A stretch of 64,000 nt of DNA from Marinobacter nanhaiticus D15-8W. Lineage in GTDB: Bacteria > Pseudomonadota > Gammaproteobacteria > Pseudomonadales > Oleiphilaceae. A program made the translations under genes and the position numbers. The stretch lies in contig NZ_AP028878.1 of the NCBI RefSeq assembly GCF_036511935.1, forward strand, positions 868,001 through 932,000, in the 5' to 3' direction. This document shows, one piece after another, positions 10,192-19,677 of the stretch (position 1 is its first letter; each line of letters opens with the position of its first letter). Under the pieces are notes generated by a model. That model saw only the letters and a list, made by a program, of their open reading frames with translations, did not search any database and was not told the DNA's origin.

Positions 10192-11919
10192 TCATCCTTC
10201 ACCTCGCTGTAGGCGAATAAGCTCCTGCAGTTCCTCTGCGGTTGATTGGCCTGTAGCCATACGCTTCATGAGCGCTGTAATTGTCTGCTGGCGAACTCCT
10301 TCCTGGTTCGGCGTCAGCAGTTCCCTGGCGGAAGCCAGGATATTTTCCCGTTCCGGGACGTGTTCAATGCCATCGAACAGATGGAAAAACCGGGCGCGCG
10401 CCCGGCTGTCAAAGGCTAATGCCTCAATCACTTCGCCATGTCGCTTCAGGCCGGATTCGCGAACCCAGTTGGCCAACGATGCCGCCTGACGAAGGCTGCG
10501 GTCACGACGGGCGGCTTCCAGCACTTCCTCGGCCAGTTCCGGCGCTTCGATGACTGCCAGGCTCAGGCTGCTGTCCTTGCTAAGCCGCACTTCGACGGGT
10601 TCTTCGCTGATCCGTTCCGACCCCTTGAAGCGCCTGAAATCCTTGCCGCCTTCGCGCTTACCTTGCCATTCCCGGCGCCCGCACAGGCGGAGCATTTCGT
10701 GCCACATGGCATCTCGCAGGGTGCTGCGCGGCATCCGGTTGAGCATTGGCTCGGTCCGGGCCCGTAATTCGCCGCGGTGCTCGGGCAGGTTCAGGTCCAG
10801 GCCCTCGCTCTGGCGATCGAACAGGAAGCGCGATAACGGCGCCGCGCCTTCGATGCGCTTGCGGAAGGCGTCAGGGCCTTCCTTGCGGACCAGCGTGTCC
10901 GGATCTTCGCCTTGCGGCAGCATCAGGAACTGCAGATGCAGGCCATCGGCCATCAGTTCCAGTGCATTCTCCATGGCCCGGTCCGCTGCGCGGAAGCCGG
11001 CATTGTCGCCGTCAAAGCAGAAGACGACGTGTCGCACGTGGCGCAGCAGTGCCTGCAGGCTGTCCTGGTTGGTCGCCGTGCCCAGGGTGGCCACCGCTTC
11101 GTGGATGCCGTGCTGGGCCAGGGCGATTACGTCCATGTAGCCTTCGACCACCAGCAGGCGGTCGAGGCGTCTCAGCGCCCGCTGTGCCTCGAACAGACCG
11201 TAGATCTCGCGGCTCTTGTGGAACACATCGGACTCAGGCGAATTAATGTACTTTGCCTTGTCGTCACCCAGCGTGCGGCCGCCGAAGGCGATCGTCTTGC
11301 CGCGGGTATTACGGATCGGGAACATGATCCGGTTGCGGAACAGGTCCCGTGGGCGACCATATTTGTCTGAAACCGTGCCGGTTTCGATCAACGGCTTTTG
11401 CAGGCTATTGTCGGCCGCCTGATGAAGGGCCTGGCCGTCACCTGGTGCGTAACCGATCTGGTACTGCTCGATCGTCGCTGCATCGAGTCCCCGTTGACGC
11501 AGGTAGTCGCGGGCCAGTGCTGCGCCCGGCTGCTGCAGCGCGTCCTGGTAGAAGCCGTTGGCAAACTCCAGAGCGTCTGTCAGTGTACGGGCCTGCTGCA
11601 TTTCCTGCCGGGCAGCCTGGTCATAAGGCACTTCGAGTCCGGCGCGGCGCGCCAGTTCCTCCACCGCTTCGGTGAATCCCAGGTTGTCGAATTCGCGGAC
11701 AAAGCTGATGGCGTCGCCGTGGGCGCCGCAGCCGAAACAATGGTAAAAGCCCTTGTCGGGACGGACGTTGAATGAAGGTGTCTTTTCGTCGTGGAACGGG
11801 CAGCGTGCCTTGTAGTTCCCACCGGCCTTCTTCAGTGTGATCCGGCTTCCGATCAGCTCTGCCAGGTCGACCCGGTCAAGGAGCTCTTCGATAAAGCGTT
11901 GGGGGATCAGACCGCTCAT
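10192..11919 (-). CDS. dnaG: DNA primase DnaG
   Basis: 575 residues, normal for DnaG. The N-terminal zinc finger is C-P-F-H-D-E-K-T-P-S-F-N-V ... C-F-G-C-G-A-H-G-D-A. The TOPRIM core has V-V-E-G-Y-M-D-V-I-A-L and F-D-G-D-N-A-G. The C-terminal helicase-binding helices end in L-I-R-L-Q. It synthesises RNA primers at the replication fork and interacts with DnaB. It sits between rpsU and rpoD; a terminator hairpin upstream (12060-12094) should lower its expression relative to rpsU, as in E. coli. Confidence 0.97.
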   Translation of the reverse strand: MSGLIPQRFIEELLDRVDLAELIGSRITLKKAGGNYKARCPFHDEKTPSFNVRPDKGFYHCFGCGAHGDAISFVREFDNLGFTEAVEELARRAGLEVPYDQAARQEMQQARTLTDALEFANGFYQDALQQPGAALARDYLRQRGLDAATIEQYQIGYAPGDGQALHQAADNSLQKPLIETGTVSDKYGRPRDLFRNRIMFPIRNTRGKTIAFGGRTLGDDKAKYINSPESDVFHKSREIYGLFEAQRALRRLDRLLVVEGYMDVIALAQHGIHEAVATLGTATNQDSLQALLRHVRHVVFCFDGDNAGFRAADRAMENALELMADGLHLQFLMLPQGEDPDTLVRKEGPDAFRKRIEGAAPLSRFLFDRQSEGLDLNLPEHRGELRARTEPMLNRMPRSTLRDAMWHEMLRLCGRREWQGKREGGKDFRRFKGSERISEEPVEVRLSKDSSLSLAVIEAPELAEEVLEAARRDRSLRQAASLANWVRESGLKRHGEVIEALAFDSRARARFFHLFDGIEHVPERENILASARELLTPNQEGVRQQTITALMKRMATGQSTAEELQELIRLQRGEG

Positions 11920-12059
11920 GGCATCTCCGGCATTGAACTACAAGTCGGGCCAGCCGGCCCGGCTACTAGAGATTAGACCAAATGCGCCAGGTCGCCGGGT
12001 TGCCGGATGAGCTAGGTCAACACGTAAAGACACTGGTGCGAAAAGGGCATCCACAAGCC

Positions 12060-12094
12060 AAAAAATGCCGCCGAAGCCAGGCCTCGGCGGCATT
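12060..12094 (-). terminator. Terminator between rpsU and dnaG
   Basis: A perfect 11-base-pair stem (minus strand AATGCCGCCGA/TCGGCGGCATT) with a nine-base loop followed by six Ts, lying 74 bases after the rpsU stop. It matches the position of the internal attenuating terminator of the E. coli operon. Confidence 0.88.
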
Positions 12095-12168
12095 GGATGC
12101 TCGCATCCCGCTCAAGAACCGCAGTTCAGCGGCGGGACGAAATAGCTGCAGTCAGAGCAGGCTGTAAC

Positions 12169-12384
12169 TCAGTACAGACGCTCGAACTTGCGCTGTTCCC
12201 GCTGAAGCTTCTTGAGATGGCGCTTGACGGCAGCTGCAGCTTTGCGCTTACGAACAGCAGTCGGCTTCTCGTAGTGCTCGCGACGACGCACTTCAGACAG
12301 AATGCCGGCCTTTTCGCAAGACCGCTTGAAGCGACGCAGCGCTACGTCGAATGGCTCATTCTCTTTCACTTTGACAGCTGGCAT
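12169..12384 (-). CDS. rpsU: 30S ribosomal protein S21
   Basis: 71 residues, the normal length of bS21. It shows the family pattern: [26 protein letters not shown] near the start, [10 protein letters not shown], and a very basic C-terminal tail rich in Arg/Lys. It is the first gene of the rpsU-dnaG-rpoD operon and lies divergently from tsaD, as in many gammaproteobacteria. It binds near the anti-Shine-Dalgarno region of 16S rRNA. Confidence 0.98.
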   Translation of the reverse strand: MPAVKVKENEPFDVALRRFKRSCEKAGILSEVRRREHYEKPTAVRKRKAAAAVKRHLKKLQREQRKFERLY

Positions 12385-12534
12385 TCGAAAATCACCTACC
12401 TTTGAATCGTTCGGATTAAGTATTCAGTTCCTCTCGCGGGCGTGCCGCCCAACGCTTGGCGCTGATGCGTTTGTTCCCACGCGGATCACTGCGAAATTGT
12501 CTAAAACTCGACCAGCGCAGATTTAAGGGCGGCA

Positions 12535-12564
12535 ATGATAGCGTCTTATCTGGCTGGTTGTAAA
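12535..12564 (-). promoter_or_regulatory. Likely rpsU operon promoter
   Basis: On the minus strand TTTACA (12559-12564) and TATCAT (12535-12540) are separated by 18 bases and point toward rpsU. The 362-base gap between rpsU and tsaD holds this site; no gene is seen in it. A possible tsaD -10 box (TTAAAAT) lies near 12670. Confidence 0.55.
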
Positions 12565-12746
12565 GCGCTCAATTCCTCGTGACCAGAGGTGGTGGTCGTT
12601 GTCACCTTTTCAAGTCTGCAGTATCGGGCGATAAGGATTTCTCCTGCCGTCTCCATTCGCCTGGCATGTTAAAATCCGGGGTCTTGTATGAATCGAGAAT
12701 CGGGTCCGGGTCGCCCGGCTAACCTCCCAAAGACGGTGAAACGACT

Positions 12747-13802
12747 ATGCTGGTGCTTGGCATTGAAACCTCCTGCGACGAAACCGGCGTTGCCCTCTAT
12801 GACAGTGAGCGCGGCCTGCTAGCCCACGCGCTGTTCAGTCAGATCGACATGCATGCCGACTACGGCGGTGTGGTGCCGGAACTGGCTTCCCGCGACCACG
12901 TGCGCAAGCTGCTACCCCTATGCGACGAGGTGCTGGCAGAGGCCGGGTGTTCGCGCCAGGACCTCGATGCCGTTGCCTATACCGCTGGCCCCGGCCTGAT
13001 CGGTGCGCTGATGGTGGGCGGTTCTGTAGCGCATGCACTGGCGCTGGCGCTGGATATTCCGGTACTGGGGGTGCATCACATGGAAGGCCATCTGCTGGCA
13101 CCGATGCTGGAAGATCAGCCGCCAGCATTTCCCTTTGTTGCGCTGCTGGTCTCCGGTGGCCACACACAACTGGTGCGGGTCGATGGTATCGGCCAGTATG
13201 CGTTGCTGGGCGAGTCGGTGGATGATGCTGCCGGTGAAGCTTTCGACAAGACCGCCAAGATGCTCGGGCTGGATTATCCAGGTGGGCCGCGTGTTGCCAA
13301 GCTTGCCGAACAGGGGCGGGAGGGGTGCTATACCTTCCCCCGTCCCATGACCGATCGGCCGGGGCTTGATTTCAGTTTTAGTGGTCTTAAGACCTACACC
13401 CTCAATACCATCAACGATGCTAAGGCGGCGGGCGCATTGGATGATCAGGTCAGGGCAGACATTGCGCTGGCCTTCGAAACTGCGGTGGTGGAAACGCTGA
13501 CGATCAAGTGTCGGCGGGCGTTGGAAGCATCCGGCTGCAAACGGCTGGTGGTGGCGGGCGGCGTCAGCGCCAATAAGCGCCTGCGCCACGGTTTGGAAAC
13601 AATGGTAAAGCGTCTTAGAGCGGAAGTTTTCTACGCCCGGCCGGAATTCTGCACCGATAATGGCGCGATGATCGCCTATGCAGGCTGTCAGCGATTGATG
13701 GCGGGCCAGCGTGACGGGGACCGGATCATTGCCGTGCCCCGTTGGCCGATGGATACCTTGCCGCCGCTGGAAGCGCAGTGTGTGGATGGTTTGAAGCTCT
13801 GA
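12747..13802 (+). CDS. tsaD: tRNA t6A synthase subunit TsaD
   Basis: 351 residues. TsaD transfers the threonylcarbamoyl group to A37 of ANN-decoding tRNAs together with TsaB and TsaE. The N terminus has [10 protein letters not shown], the ASKHA nucleotide-binding loop. The metal-binding motif is H-H-M-E-G-H-L near residue 108. S-G-G-H-T-Q-L and G-E-A-F-D-K are present, and a C-terminal [11 protein letters not shown] motif completes the fold. Divergent from rpsU and convergent with plsY, the same arrangement as in Pseudomonas. Confidence 0.98.
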   Translation: MLVLGIETSCDETGVALYDSERGLLAHALFSQIDMHADYGGVVPELASRDHVRKLLPLCDEVLAEAGCSRQDLDAVAYTAGPGLIGALMVGGSVAHALALALDIPVLGVHHMEGHLLAPMLEDQPPAFPFVALLVSGGHTQLVRVDGIGQYALLGESVDDAAGEAFDKTAKMLGLDYPGGPRVAKLAEQGREGCYTFPRPMTDRPGLDFSFSGLKTYTLNTINDAKAAGALDDQVRADIALAFETAVVETLTIKCRRALEASGCKRLVVAGGVSANKRLRHGLETMVKRLRAEVFYARPEFCTDNGAMIAYAGCQRLMAGQRDGDRIIAVPRWPMDTLPPLEAQCVDGLKL

Positions 13803-13812
13803 CCTTCAGCGG

Positions 13813-14397
13813 TTATAGCCGATGCTCTCGGCGTTGGGCCAGACGGATCAGGTTGTCACGGTGACGCACCAGGATCAGCAGGGTCAGCAGGCCAAACAGC
13901 GGAAGTGCCTCGGGCTCGAGGAATACGCAGATGATCGGTCCCGCTACGGCCGCGCTGATCGAAGCCATGGACGAGATATGCCAGCGTTTCATGACCAGCG
14001 CCCAGATGGCGGCCAGCAGCAGGGTGGTCAGCGGCGCGAGTGCCAGACCGGTACCAAATGCCGTAGCGACGCCCTTGCCGCCCTGGAAGCGGGCAAACAG
14101 AGGCAGCATGTGGCCGGTGACGGCGCAGAGCGCGACAATAGCCATGGCCATGGGGCCCAGTGACAGTGTTTGGCCGATCCAAACGGCGGCGGCGCCTTTG
14201 AGGGCATCCAGAGCAAGAGTTGCAGCGGCCGGAGCCCAGCCTCCCGCGCGATAGACATTGGTGGCGCCGGGGTTGCCAGAGCCCAGGGCGCGAGGGTCGG
14301 GGAGTCCCCAGAACCGGCTGACCAGAGGCGCAAACAGGATAGAGCCCAGTAGATAGGCGACAAAGCAGGCCAGTATCGTTAGCGCAGAATCAGGCAT
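13813..14397 (-). CDS. plsY: Glycerol-3-phosphate acyltransferase PlsY
   Basis: 194 residues with five hydrophobic segments, as expected for this inner-membrane enzyme. It uses acyl phosphate (made by PlsX) to acylate glycerol-3-phosphate in the first step of phospholipid synthesis. Diagnostic motifs are present: G-S-G-N-P-G-A-T-N-V-Y-R (about residues 40-51) and G-G-K-G-V-A-T near residue 106. It converges on tsaD with ten bases between stops. The 219 bases upstream, to folB, probably carry divergent promoters. Confidence 0.97.
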   Translation of the reverse strand: MPDSALTILACFVAYLLGSILFAPLVSRFWGLPDPRALGSGNPGATNVYRAGGWAPAAATLALDALKGAAAVWIGQTLSLGPMAMAIVALCAVTGHMLPLFARFQGGKGVATAFGTGLALAPLTTLLLAAIWALVMKRWHISSMASISAAVAGPIICVFLEPEALPLFGLLTLLILVRHRDNLIRLAQRREHRL

Positions 14398-14616
14398 GGG
14401 CAGAGACGCCTACCGGTGGTTTGTGCGAGAATCGCATCCCCATACGGTCAGGCAGGGGAACAATCGCTGCCTGGATGCGAAGTGGGGATACGTCCTGTGT
14501 CACGTTAAGGTGAATTGGATGCAGGCCGCAAGTTTTAAGAGTTTTCGCTGGATTTCCGGGGCCGCCCAGAACGGGTTGGCGCCCTGGATACAGGTTTAGA
14601 TCGCTCGGGAGTACGT

Positions 14617-14970
14617 GTGACAGATACCGTCTTCATCGAAGGGCTGACTGTAGAAACCGTTATCGGTGACTATGACTGGGAACGGGACGTGCAGCAGCGC
14701 CTGGAAATCGACCTCGAGATGAAATGGAACAACCGGATGCCGGGGCTCAGCGACGATGTTGGTGATGCGCTGGACTATGCGGCGGTCAGCGATGCCGTGC
14801 GACGATGGTTCGCCGAACATCAGCCGCGCCTGCTCGAAAAGGCTGCCGAAGCCATTGCAGCCATGATCCAGAATGAATTTGAGGTCGAGTGGCTACGACT
14901 GACCCTGCGTAAGCCCGGTGCGGTTCCAGGGGCACGTAACGTCGGCGTCCGAATCGAACGAGGTATTTGA
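14617..14970 (+). CDS. folB: Dihydroneopterin aldolase FolB
   Basis: 117 residues from GTG 14617. FolB cleaves dihydroneopterin to 6-hydroxymethyl-dihydropterin and glycolaldehyde in folate synthesis. The start V-F-I-E-G-L-T-V-E-T-V-I-G-D-Y-D-W-E matches the family motif, D-Y-A-A-V-S-D-A-V occupies the substrate pocket region, and the C terminus has the L-R-K-P-G-A-V strand. It is directly followed, with no spacer, by a FolK-type gene, so the next two folate steps are encoded side by side. Confidence 0.95.
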   Translation: MTDTVFIEGLTVETVIGDYDWERDVQQRLEIDLEMKWNNRMPGLSDDVGDALDYAAVSDAVRRWFAEHQPRLLEKAAEAIAAMIQNEFEVEWLRLTLRKPGAVPGARNVGVRIERGI

Positions 14971-15495
14971 GTGTCCCACGCCGCTACGGTCTACATCAGC
15001 ATCGGCAGCAACATCGAGCGCGAGCGTCACATCCTGGCAGCGCTCAATGCACTGGCAGAGCACTACGGCCATTTGGATGTCTCGTCGGTCTACGAAAGTG
15101 AAGCGGTCGGCTTCGATGGTGAGAATTTTTACAATCTGGTCGTCGGTATCCGTACCGAAGAGTCCATTGCCACGCTGTCCCGCTTCCTTAAGGCGTTGGA
15201 GGGCGAAAACGGCCGGCGCCGCGACGTACCCAAGTTTAGCGCGCGGACGCTGGACCTGGATATCCTGACGTACGATGACCGGGTTGGGGTGATCGATGGC
15301 GTGGAATTACCGCGCAGCGAGATCCTGACCAACGCCTTCGTGCTGCAGCCTTTAGCAGAAATTGCACCTGAAGAACTGCATCCCGAGGAGGGCGAGACTT
15401 ATCGATCCCTCTGGCGGGCCTACGAGCGCGGCCAGAAGCTCTGGGCCGTGCCTTTCAAGTGGCAGGGGCGGCCGATTTCTCCGCGTCCTGCCTGA
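14971..15495 (+). CDS. FolK-like HPPK paralogue
   Basis: 174 residues from GTG 14971, immediately after the folB stop. It has the pyrophosphokinase fold markers Y-I-S-I-G-S-N-I-E-R-E, S-A-R-T-L-D-L-D-I-L-T-Y and the late L-P-R-x-E-x-x-x-x-A-F-V-L-Q-P-L. Compared with the canonical folK at 19150 it lacks the R-W-G-P stretch before the R-T-L-D-L-D-I motif and has a longer, less conserved C terminus. A FolK-like gene next to folB is also found in Pseudomonas. It may catalyse pyrophosphorylation of 6-hydroxymethyl-dihydropterin or act on a related pterin; which is not visible. Confidence 0.85.
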   Translation: MSHAATVYISIGSNIERERHILAALNALAEHYGHLDVSSVYESEAVGFDGENFYNLVVGIRTEESIATLSRFLKALEGENGRRRDVPKFSARTLDLDILTYDDRVGVIDGVELPRSEILTNAFVLQPLAEIAPEELHPEEGETYRSLWRAYERGQKLWAVPFKWQGRPISPRPA

Positions 15496-15566
15496 CGCTG
15501 CCTCAACCTCTATTTTTCGCGGCTCTGAGGTTTCGGGAGTAAAACTGGGTGTATAACGTTTGCCCC

Positions 15567-15591
15567 AAAAAAAGCAGCCCTGCGGGCTGCT
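15567..15591 (-). terminator. Terminator for pgi side
   Basis: AGCAGCCC/GGGCTGCT hairpin with a three-base loop, followed on the minus strand by seven Ts. It lies about 95 bases after the pgi stop and is the only strong terminator of the pcnB-to-pgi gene string. Confidence 0.85.
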
Positions 15592-15593
15592 CC

Positions 15594-15655
15594 GAAGCTG
15601 AAGCGTCGGCTACATTTTGCGTCTAACTCGAGTATGTAGCAGAAGCTTCAGCTTC
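15594..15655. repeat. Nested inverted repeat between folK-like gene and pgi
   Basis: Outer arms GAAGCTGAAGC (15594-15604) and GCTTCAGCTTC (15645-15655) are perfect; inner arms CTACAT (15610-15615) and ATGTAG (15634-15639) are also perfect, with equal five-base side loops. The structure lies between the pgi stop and its terminator. Confidence 0.7.
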
Positions 15656-15687
15656 TGAGGCACCGATGGTGCCCCAGTTTCCACTCT

Positions 15688-17346
15688 TCAGGCGTCGTCC
15701 CGGTGCTTGCGGCGGAACAGATCGATAAGCCCATCCGTTGAGCTGTCCGTCTTCTTGCCATTACCGGATTTGAGTAGGCGGTCGAGAATGTCGGTACCTA
15801 ACTGCTTGCCCAGCTCCACACCCCACTGATCGAACGAATCCACGTCCCAGATCGCGCCCTGTACGAATGTCTTATGCTCGTAGAGCGCGACCAGGGCGCC
15901 GACCGTGCGCGGCGTACTGCGCTCGAACAGGATGGTGTTGGTGGGTTTGTTACCGGGGATGACCTTGTGCGGCGCCAGGGTTTCGATGGCGTCGGCGTCC
16001 AGGCCCTGGTCGCGCAGCTCGGCCCGGGCTTCGTCCAGGCTCTTGCCGCGCATCAGGGCCTGGGTTTGGCTCAGGCAGTTGGCGAACAGGATGGCATGGT
16101 GGCTGCCCACCGGGTTGTGTGTGCGTAGCGGAATAATAAAATCCGCCGGCGACATGCGCGTGCCCTGATGCAGCAATTGGTGGTAGGCATGCTGGCCATT
16201 AGCGCCTGCGCCACCCCAGATGATCGGGCCAGTGTCATAATTGACCGGTTGACCGGCGCGGGTCACGCATTTGCCGTTACTTTCCATGTCCAGTTGCTGC
16301 AGATGAGCGGGCAGGCCGCGCAGGTAATGGTCGTAAGGCAAGATCGCGTGGGCGTCGGCGCCCCAGAAGTTGCCATACCAGATGCCCAGCAGCGCCATGA
16401 TCACCGGCAGGTTCTCTTCCAGCGGTGCCTCGCGGAAATGCTGGTCCATGGCATTCGCCCCCGACAGCAGGGAGCGGAAATTCTCCATGCCGATGGTCAG
16501 CGCCGTCGGCAGGCCAATGGCGGACCAGAGGGAGTAGCGTCCGCCGACCCAGTCCCACATGGGGAAGATGTTTTCCTCGGCGATTCCGAAATCAATCGCC
16601 TCCTTCTCGTTGGCGGTCACCGCTACGAAATGCTTGGAAATGAGCGCCTCGTCCCCGCCATTGTGCAGGAACCACTCCCGGGCCACCTTGGTGTTCTCCA
16701 GGGTTTCCTGGGTGCGGAACGACTTGGACTGGATCAGGAACAGGGTGGTTTCCGGGTTGATGTGCCGTAGCACCTCGGTGATATGGCTGCCGTCTATGTT
16801 AGCTACGTAATGGCAGTTTAGCCGACCATGCCAGTACGGCTTCAGAGCCGCGGAAACCAGCTTGGGGCCAAGGAAGGAGCCGCCGATGCCGATACTGACC
16901 ACGTCAGTGAATGGCTTGTTGGTAAAGCCGCGCCATTGGGTACTACGGATACGCCAGACGAACTCTTCCATGCGTCCGAGGGTGGAGCGCACTTCGGGCA
17001 TGATATCCGTACCCTCGACGGTAATCGGGTCGTCGCCCAGGTTGCGCAGCGCTACATGTAAGGCCGGGCGTTTCTCGCTGGTGTTGATGTTGTCGCCGCG
17101 AAACATGGCCTGGATTTGTTCCGGTATCTCGCAGGCGCGGGCCAGGGCCATCAGGTGCGGCATGGTCTCCCGGGTCAGCAGGTTCTTGGAGTAATCCAGC
17201 GAAATGCCGGCGGCGTTTGCGAAGAAATGTTCAAAGCGCCCTGGGTCCTGTTCGAACAGGTCCCGCATATGGGTGCCGCTCAAGCTGGCCTGGTGGTCGA
17301 TGAGGGCTTTCCATTCCGGCTTTTCGGTAAGTCCTGGCTGGCTCAT
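15688..17346 (-). CDS. pgi: Glucose-6-phosphate isomerase
   Basis: 552 residues, normal length. It interconverts glucose-6-phosphate and fructose-6-phosphate in the cytosol. Seen: V-S-I-G-I-G-G-S-F-L-G-P (sugar-phosphate loop, about residue 153), E-N-T-K-V-A-R-E-W, the catalytic glutamate region near D-W-V-G-G-R-Y-S-L-W-S, the A-Y-H-Q-L-L-H-Q-G histidine and the C-terminal lysine region K-T-F-V-Q-G. Last gene of the pcnB-folK-panB-panC-pgi string, 42 bases after panC. Confidence 0.98.
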   Translation of the reverse strand: MSQPGLTEKPEWKALIDHQASLSGTHMRDLFEQDPGRFEHFFANAAGISLDYSKNLLTRETMPHLMALARACEIPEQIQAMFRGDNINTSEKRPALHVALRNLGDDPITVEGTDIMPEVRSTLGRMEEFVWRIRSTQWRGFTNKPFTDVVSIGIGGSFLGPKLVSAALKPYWHGRLNCHYVANIDGSHITEVLRHINPETTLFLIQSKSFRTQETLENTKVAREWFLHNGGDEALISKHFVAVTANEKEAIDFGIAEENIFPMWDWVGGRYSLWSAIGLPTALTIGMENFRSLLSGANAMDQHFREAPLEENLPVIMALLGIWYGNFWGADAHAILPYDHYLRGLPAHLQQLDMESNGKCVTRAGQPVNYDTGPIIWGGAGANGQHAYHQLLHQGTRMSPADFIIPLRTHNPVGSHHAILFANCLSQTQALMRGKSLDEARAELRDQGLDADAIETLAPHKVIPGNKPTNTILFERSTPRTVGALVALYEHKTFVQGAIWDVDSFDQWGVELGKQLGTDILDRLLKSGNGKKTDSSTDGLIDLFRRKHRDDA

Positions 17347-17388
17347 TTCGGGGACCTCTCCCTGGCAGGTATGCGTTATCGTGGACGA

Positions 17389-18243
17389 TTAGCTGTCTCG
17401 GTGAATGGATAGATTGTCGATCAAACGAGTCTTGCCCAGAAACGCCGCCGCGAGGATGGTGATTTCGCCGTCGCCGGGCCTGGCCGGTTTCAGGGTCACG
17501 CTGTTGGCAATATTGACGTAGTCGGGGCGGAAGCCGGCCTTGCTAAGGGTTTCGTTGGCTTCCTTTTCCAGTTCGGCGAAGTTGCTCTGACCGTTCTGGA
17601 TATTAGCGGCGGTCTGTTGCAGCGTTTTGTAGAGCGTCGGCGCGATCAGGCGCTCGCTCTCGGTGAGGTAGCCATTGCGCGAGCTTCGGGCCAGGCCATC
17701 CTCGTCGCGCATGGTGGGCGCGCCGACGATTTCGATGGGCATGAACAGGTCGCTGGCCATCTTGCGGATGACCGCCAGCTGCTGGAAATCCTTCTCGCCG
17801 AAGATTGCCACGTCGGGCTGGACCATATTGAACAACATGGTGACGACCGTGGAAACGCCATCGAAATGACCGGGTCGGCTGGCACCGCAATGGCCTTCGC
17901 TGACGACCGGCACGGTGACCTGGGTCTGTTCCACCAGGCCGTGGGGATAGACCTCCTCCACCGGTGGCGCAAAGACAATGTGGTTCCCGGCCGCTTCCAG
18001 CTTTTGCTGGTCCTCACGCAGCGTGCGGGGATAGCTCTCCAGGTCCTCGCCGGCGCCGAACTGCATCGGATTGACGAAGATGCTGGTGACAACGACATCC
18101 GCTTGCAGCAGTGCTTTTTCCACCAGGGAAATGTGGCCTTCGTGAAGGTTACCCATGGTTGGCACCAGGCCAACCCGATGCCCGTGCTGGCGATGGCTGC
18201 TGATCAGAGCGCGGAGTTCGCGAATGGTATGGACGGTTCTCAT
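17389..18243 (-). CDS. panC: Pantothenate synthetase
   Basis: 284 residues. It joins pantoate and beta-alanine with ATP. Seen: the [14 protein letters not shown] nucleotide-binding stretch near residue 30, [16 protein letters not shown] and the late R-S-S-R-N-G-Y-L loop. The ATG overlaps the panB stop by four bases (ATGA), so translation is coupled. The beta-alanine-forming panD gene, which follows panC in Pseudomonas, is not present between panC and pgi. Confidence 0.97.
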   Translation of the reverse strand: MRTVHTIRELRALISSHRQHGHRVGLVPTMGNLHEGHISLVEKALLQADVVVTSIFVNPMQFGAGEDLESYPRTLREDQQKLEAAGNHIVFAPPVEEVYPHGLVEQTQVTVPVVSEGHCGASRPGHFDGVSTVVTMLFNMVQPDVAIFGEKDFQQLAVIRKMASDLFMPIEIVGAPTMRDEDGLARSSRNGYLTESERLIAPTLYKTLQQTAANIQNGQSNFAELEKEANETLSKAGFRPDYVNIANSVTLKPARPGDGEITILAAAFLGKTRLIDNLSIHRDS

Positions 18244-19034
18244 GCCTTGAACGTGTGCTCTTCTGACGGGAAGCGGCGTTCACGGACGGCGGCCACGTAG
18301 GCTTCCAGCGCGCCCTGGACCGAGCCTGCCTCTTCCATGAAATTCTTGACGAAACGTGGACGACGGCCAGGTGTAACACCCAGCATGTCGTGCAGGACCA
18401 GCACCTGGCCGTCAGTATCCGGGCCTGCGCCGATACCAATGACCGGTGCGCTGACGGCTTCGGTGATGCGCTTGCCCAGTTCGGACGGTACGCATTCCAG
18501 CAGGATCATATCGGCGCCGGCTGCCTCGAGTAGGCGGGCGTGCTTGACCATGGCTTCGGCCTGGGCGTCGCCGCGACCCTGGACTTTATAGCCGCCGAAC
18601 TTGTTGACGAATTGCGGCGTCAGTCCAAGATGGGCGCAAACCGGTACGCCGCGGTCGCTCAGCGCCTTGATGGTATCTTCCATCCAGTCAGTGCCTTCGA
18701 GCTTCACCATCTGGGCCCCGGCCCGCATTAGCTTGGCAGCGTTCTTTAGCGCCGCATCCGTCGAGCCGTAGCTCATGAATGGCATGTCCGCCATGATCAG
18801 GGCGCCCTTGTTGCCATTGGCCACAGCGCGGGTGTGGTAGCACATGTCGTTCATGGAGACCGGCAGAGTGCTGTCATGGCCCTGCAGGACCATGCCCAGC
18901 GAATCGCCGATCAGGATAACATCGACGCCGGCTTCACTGACCCGTTGCGCAAAAGTTGCATCGTATGCAGTAAGTACGGAAAAGGTTTCGTTGTTCTGCT
19001 TGCGTTCGCGCAGGGTATTGATGGTAACTGCCAT
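18240..19034 (-). CDS. panB: 3-methyl-2-oxobutanoate hydroxymethyltransferase
   Basis: 264 residues. It transfers a hydroxymethyl group from methylene-tetrahydrofolate to ketoisovalerate to make ketopantoate. Seen: Y-D-A-T-F-A near residue 25, the metal-binding [15 protein letters not shown] loop, K-L-E-G, and [10 protein letters not shown]. Overlaps panC by four bases. The 115-base gap to folK upstream contains a perfect TAGGGAAGC/GCTTCCCTA inverted repeat (19077-19085 and 19138-19146), possibly a processing or promoter region for panBC. Confidence 0.97.
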   Translation of the reverse strand: MAVTINTLRERKQNNETFSVLTAYDATFAQRVSEAGVDVILIGDSLGMVLQGHDSTLPVSMNDMCYHTRAVANGNKGALIMADMPFMSYGSTDAALKNAAKLMRAGAQMVKLEGTDWMEDTIKALSDRGVPVCAHLGLTPQFVNKFGGYKVQGRGDAQAEAMVKHARLLEAAGADMILLECVPSELGKRITEAVSAPVIGIGAGPDTDGQVLVLHDMLGVTPGRRPRFVKNFMEEAGSVQGALEAYVAAVRERRFPSEEHTFKA

Positions 19035-19149
19035 AGAATCCTTGCCTTGTGGGTGGATTATGGAAGAGGCATTGGGTAGGGAAGCAGGTCCCGAGCCAGA
19101 ATCGCCAATAGATTTAGGTTAGAGGTTCCCTATCAGAGCTTCCCTAAGG

Positions 19150-19674
19150 TTAATCTTCGTACCCTGGCGAGGCAAGGCTGCCCGGCGCAGGATGAAGGCG
19201 ACGTAAGTTGTTGTCTGGACACTGGTCCCGCAGGTGAGCGATTGTCGTCCCATCCGGAAGTTTTAGGTCCGGATTGAGGTCCAGCAACGGTTGGAGCACA
19301 AAGTCGCGGTTGGGTAGTTCCCGGTGGGGTACGGTCAGCCGTTCGCTTTCGATCACGCTGTCGCCGTAGATCAGGATATCGAGGTCCAGCGTACGTGGTC
19401 CCCAGCGGCGGATACGTTCGCGGTGATGGCCCTGTTCGATAGTCTGGAGCGCATCGAGTAGTTCGAGAGCCGAAAGTTCGGTAACGAGCTGGACCGCACC
19501 GTTGATGAAATCGGGTTGGTCCTGGGGGCCTACGGGGCTACTGGCATAGAATGGCGATTGGGCCACCAGGTGCGTCTTCGGTAAGTTGGCCAGCGCGCCG
19601 ACCGCACGGGCCAGCTGACTCAGCGGGTCGGCCAGGTTGCTGCCCAGTCCGATGTAGACGTCCGTCCCGGTCAT
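19150..19674 (-). CDS. folK: HPPK, canonical FolK
   Basis: 174 residues. It transfers pyrophosphate from ATP to 6-hydroxymethyl-7,8-dihydropterin in folate synthesis. All family motifs are present: Y-I-G-L-G-S-N-L-A-D-P at the start, R-I-R-R-W-G-P-R-T-L-D-L-D-I-L-I-Y-G around residue 85-102 and V-P-H-R-E-L-P-N-R-D-F-V-L-Q-P-L. It starts three bases after pcnB ends, as in Pseudomonas and E. coli. It is the second HPPK-type gene in the window (see 14971-15495). Confidence 0.96.
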   Translation of the reverse strand: MTGTDVYIGLGSNLADPLSQLARAVGALANLPKTHLVAQSPFYASSPVGPQDQPDFINGAVQLVTELSALELLDALQTIEQGHHRERIRRWGPRTLDLDILIYGDSVIESERLTVPHRELPNRDFVLQPLLDLNPDLKLPDGTTIAHLRDQCPDNNLRRLHPAPGSLASPGYED

Positions 19675-19677
19675 GGC

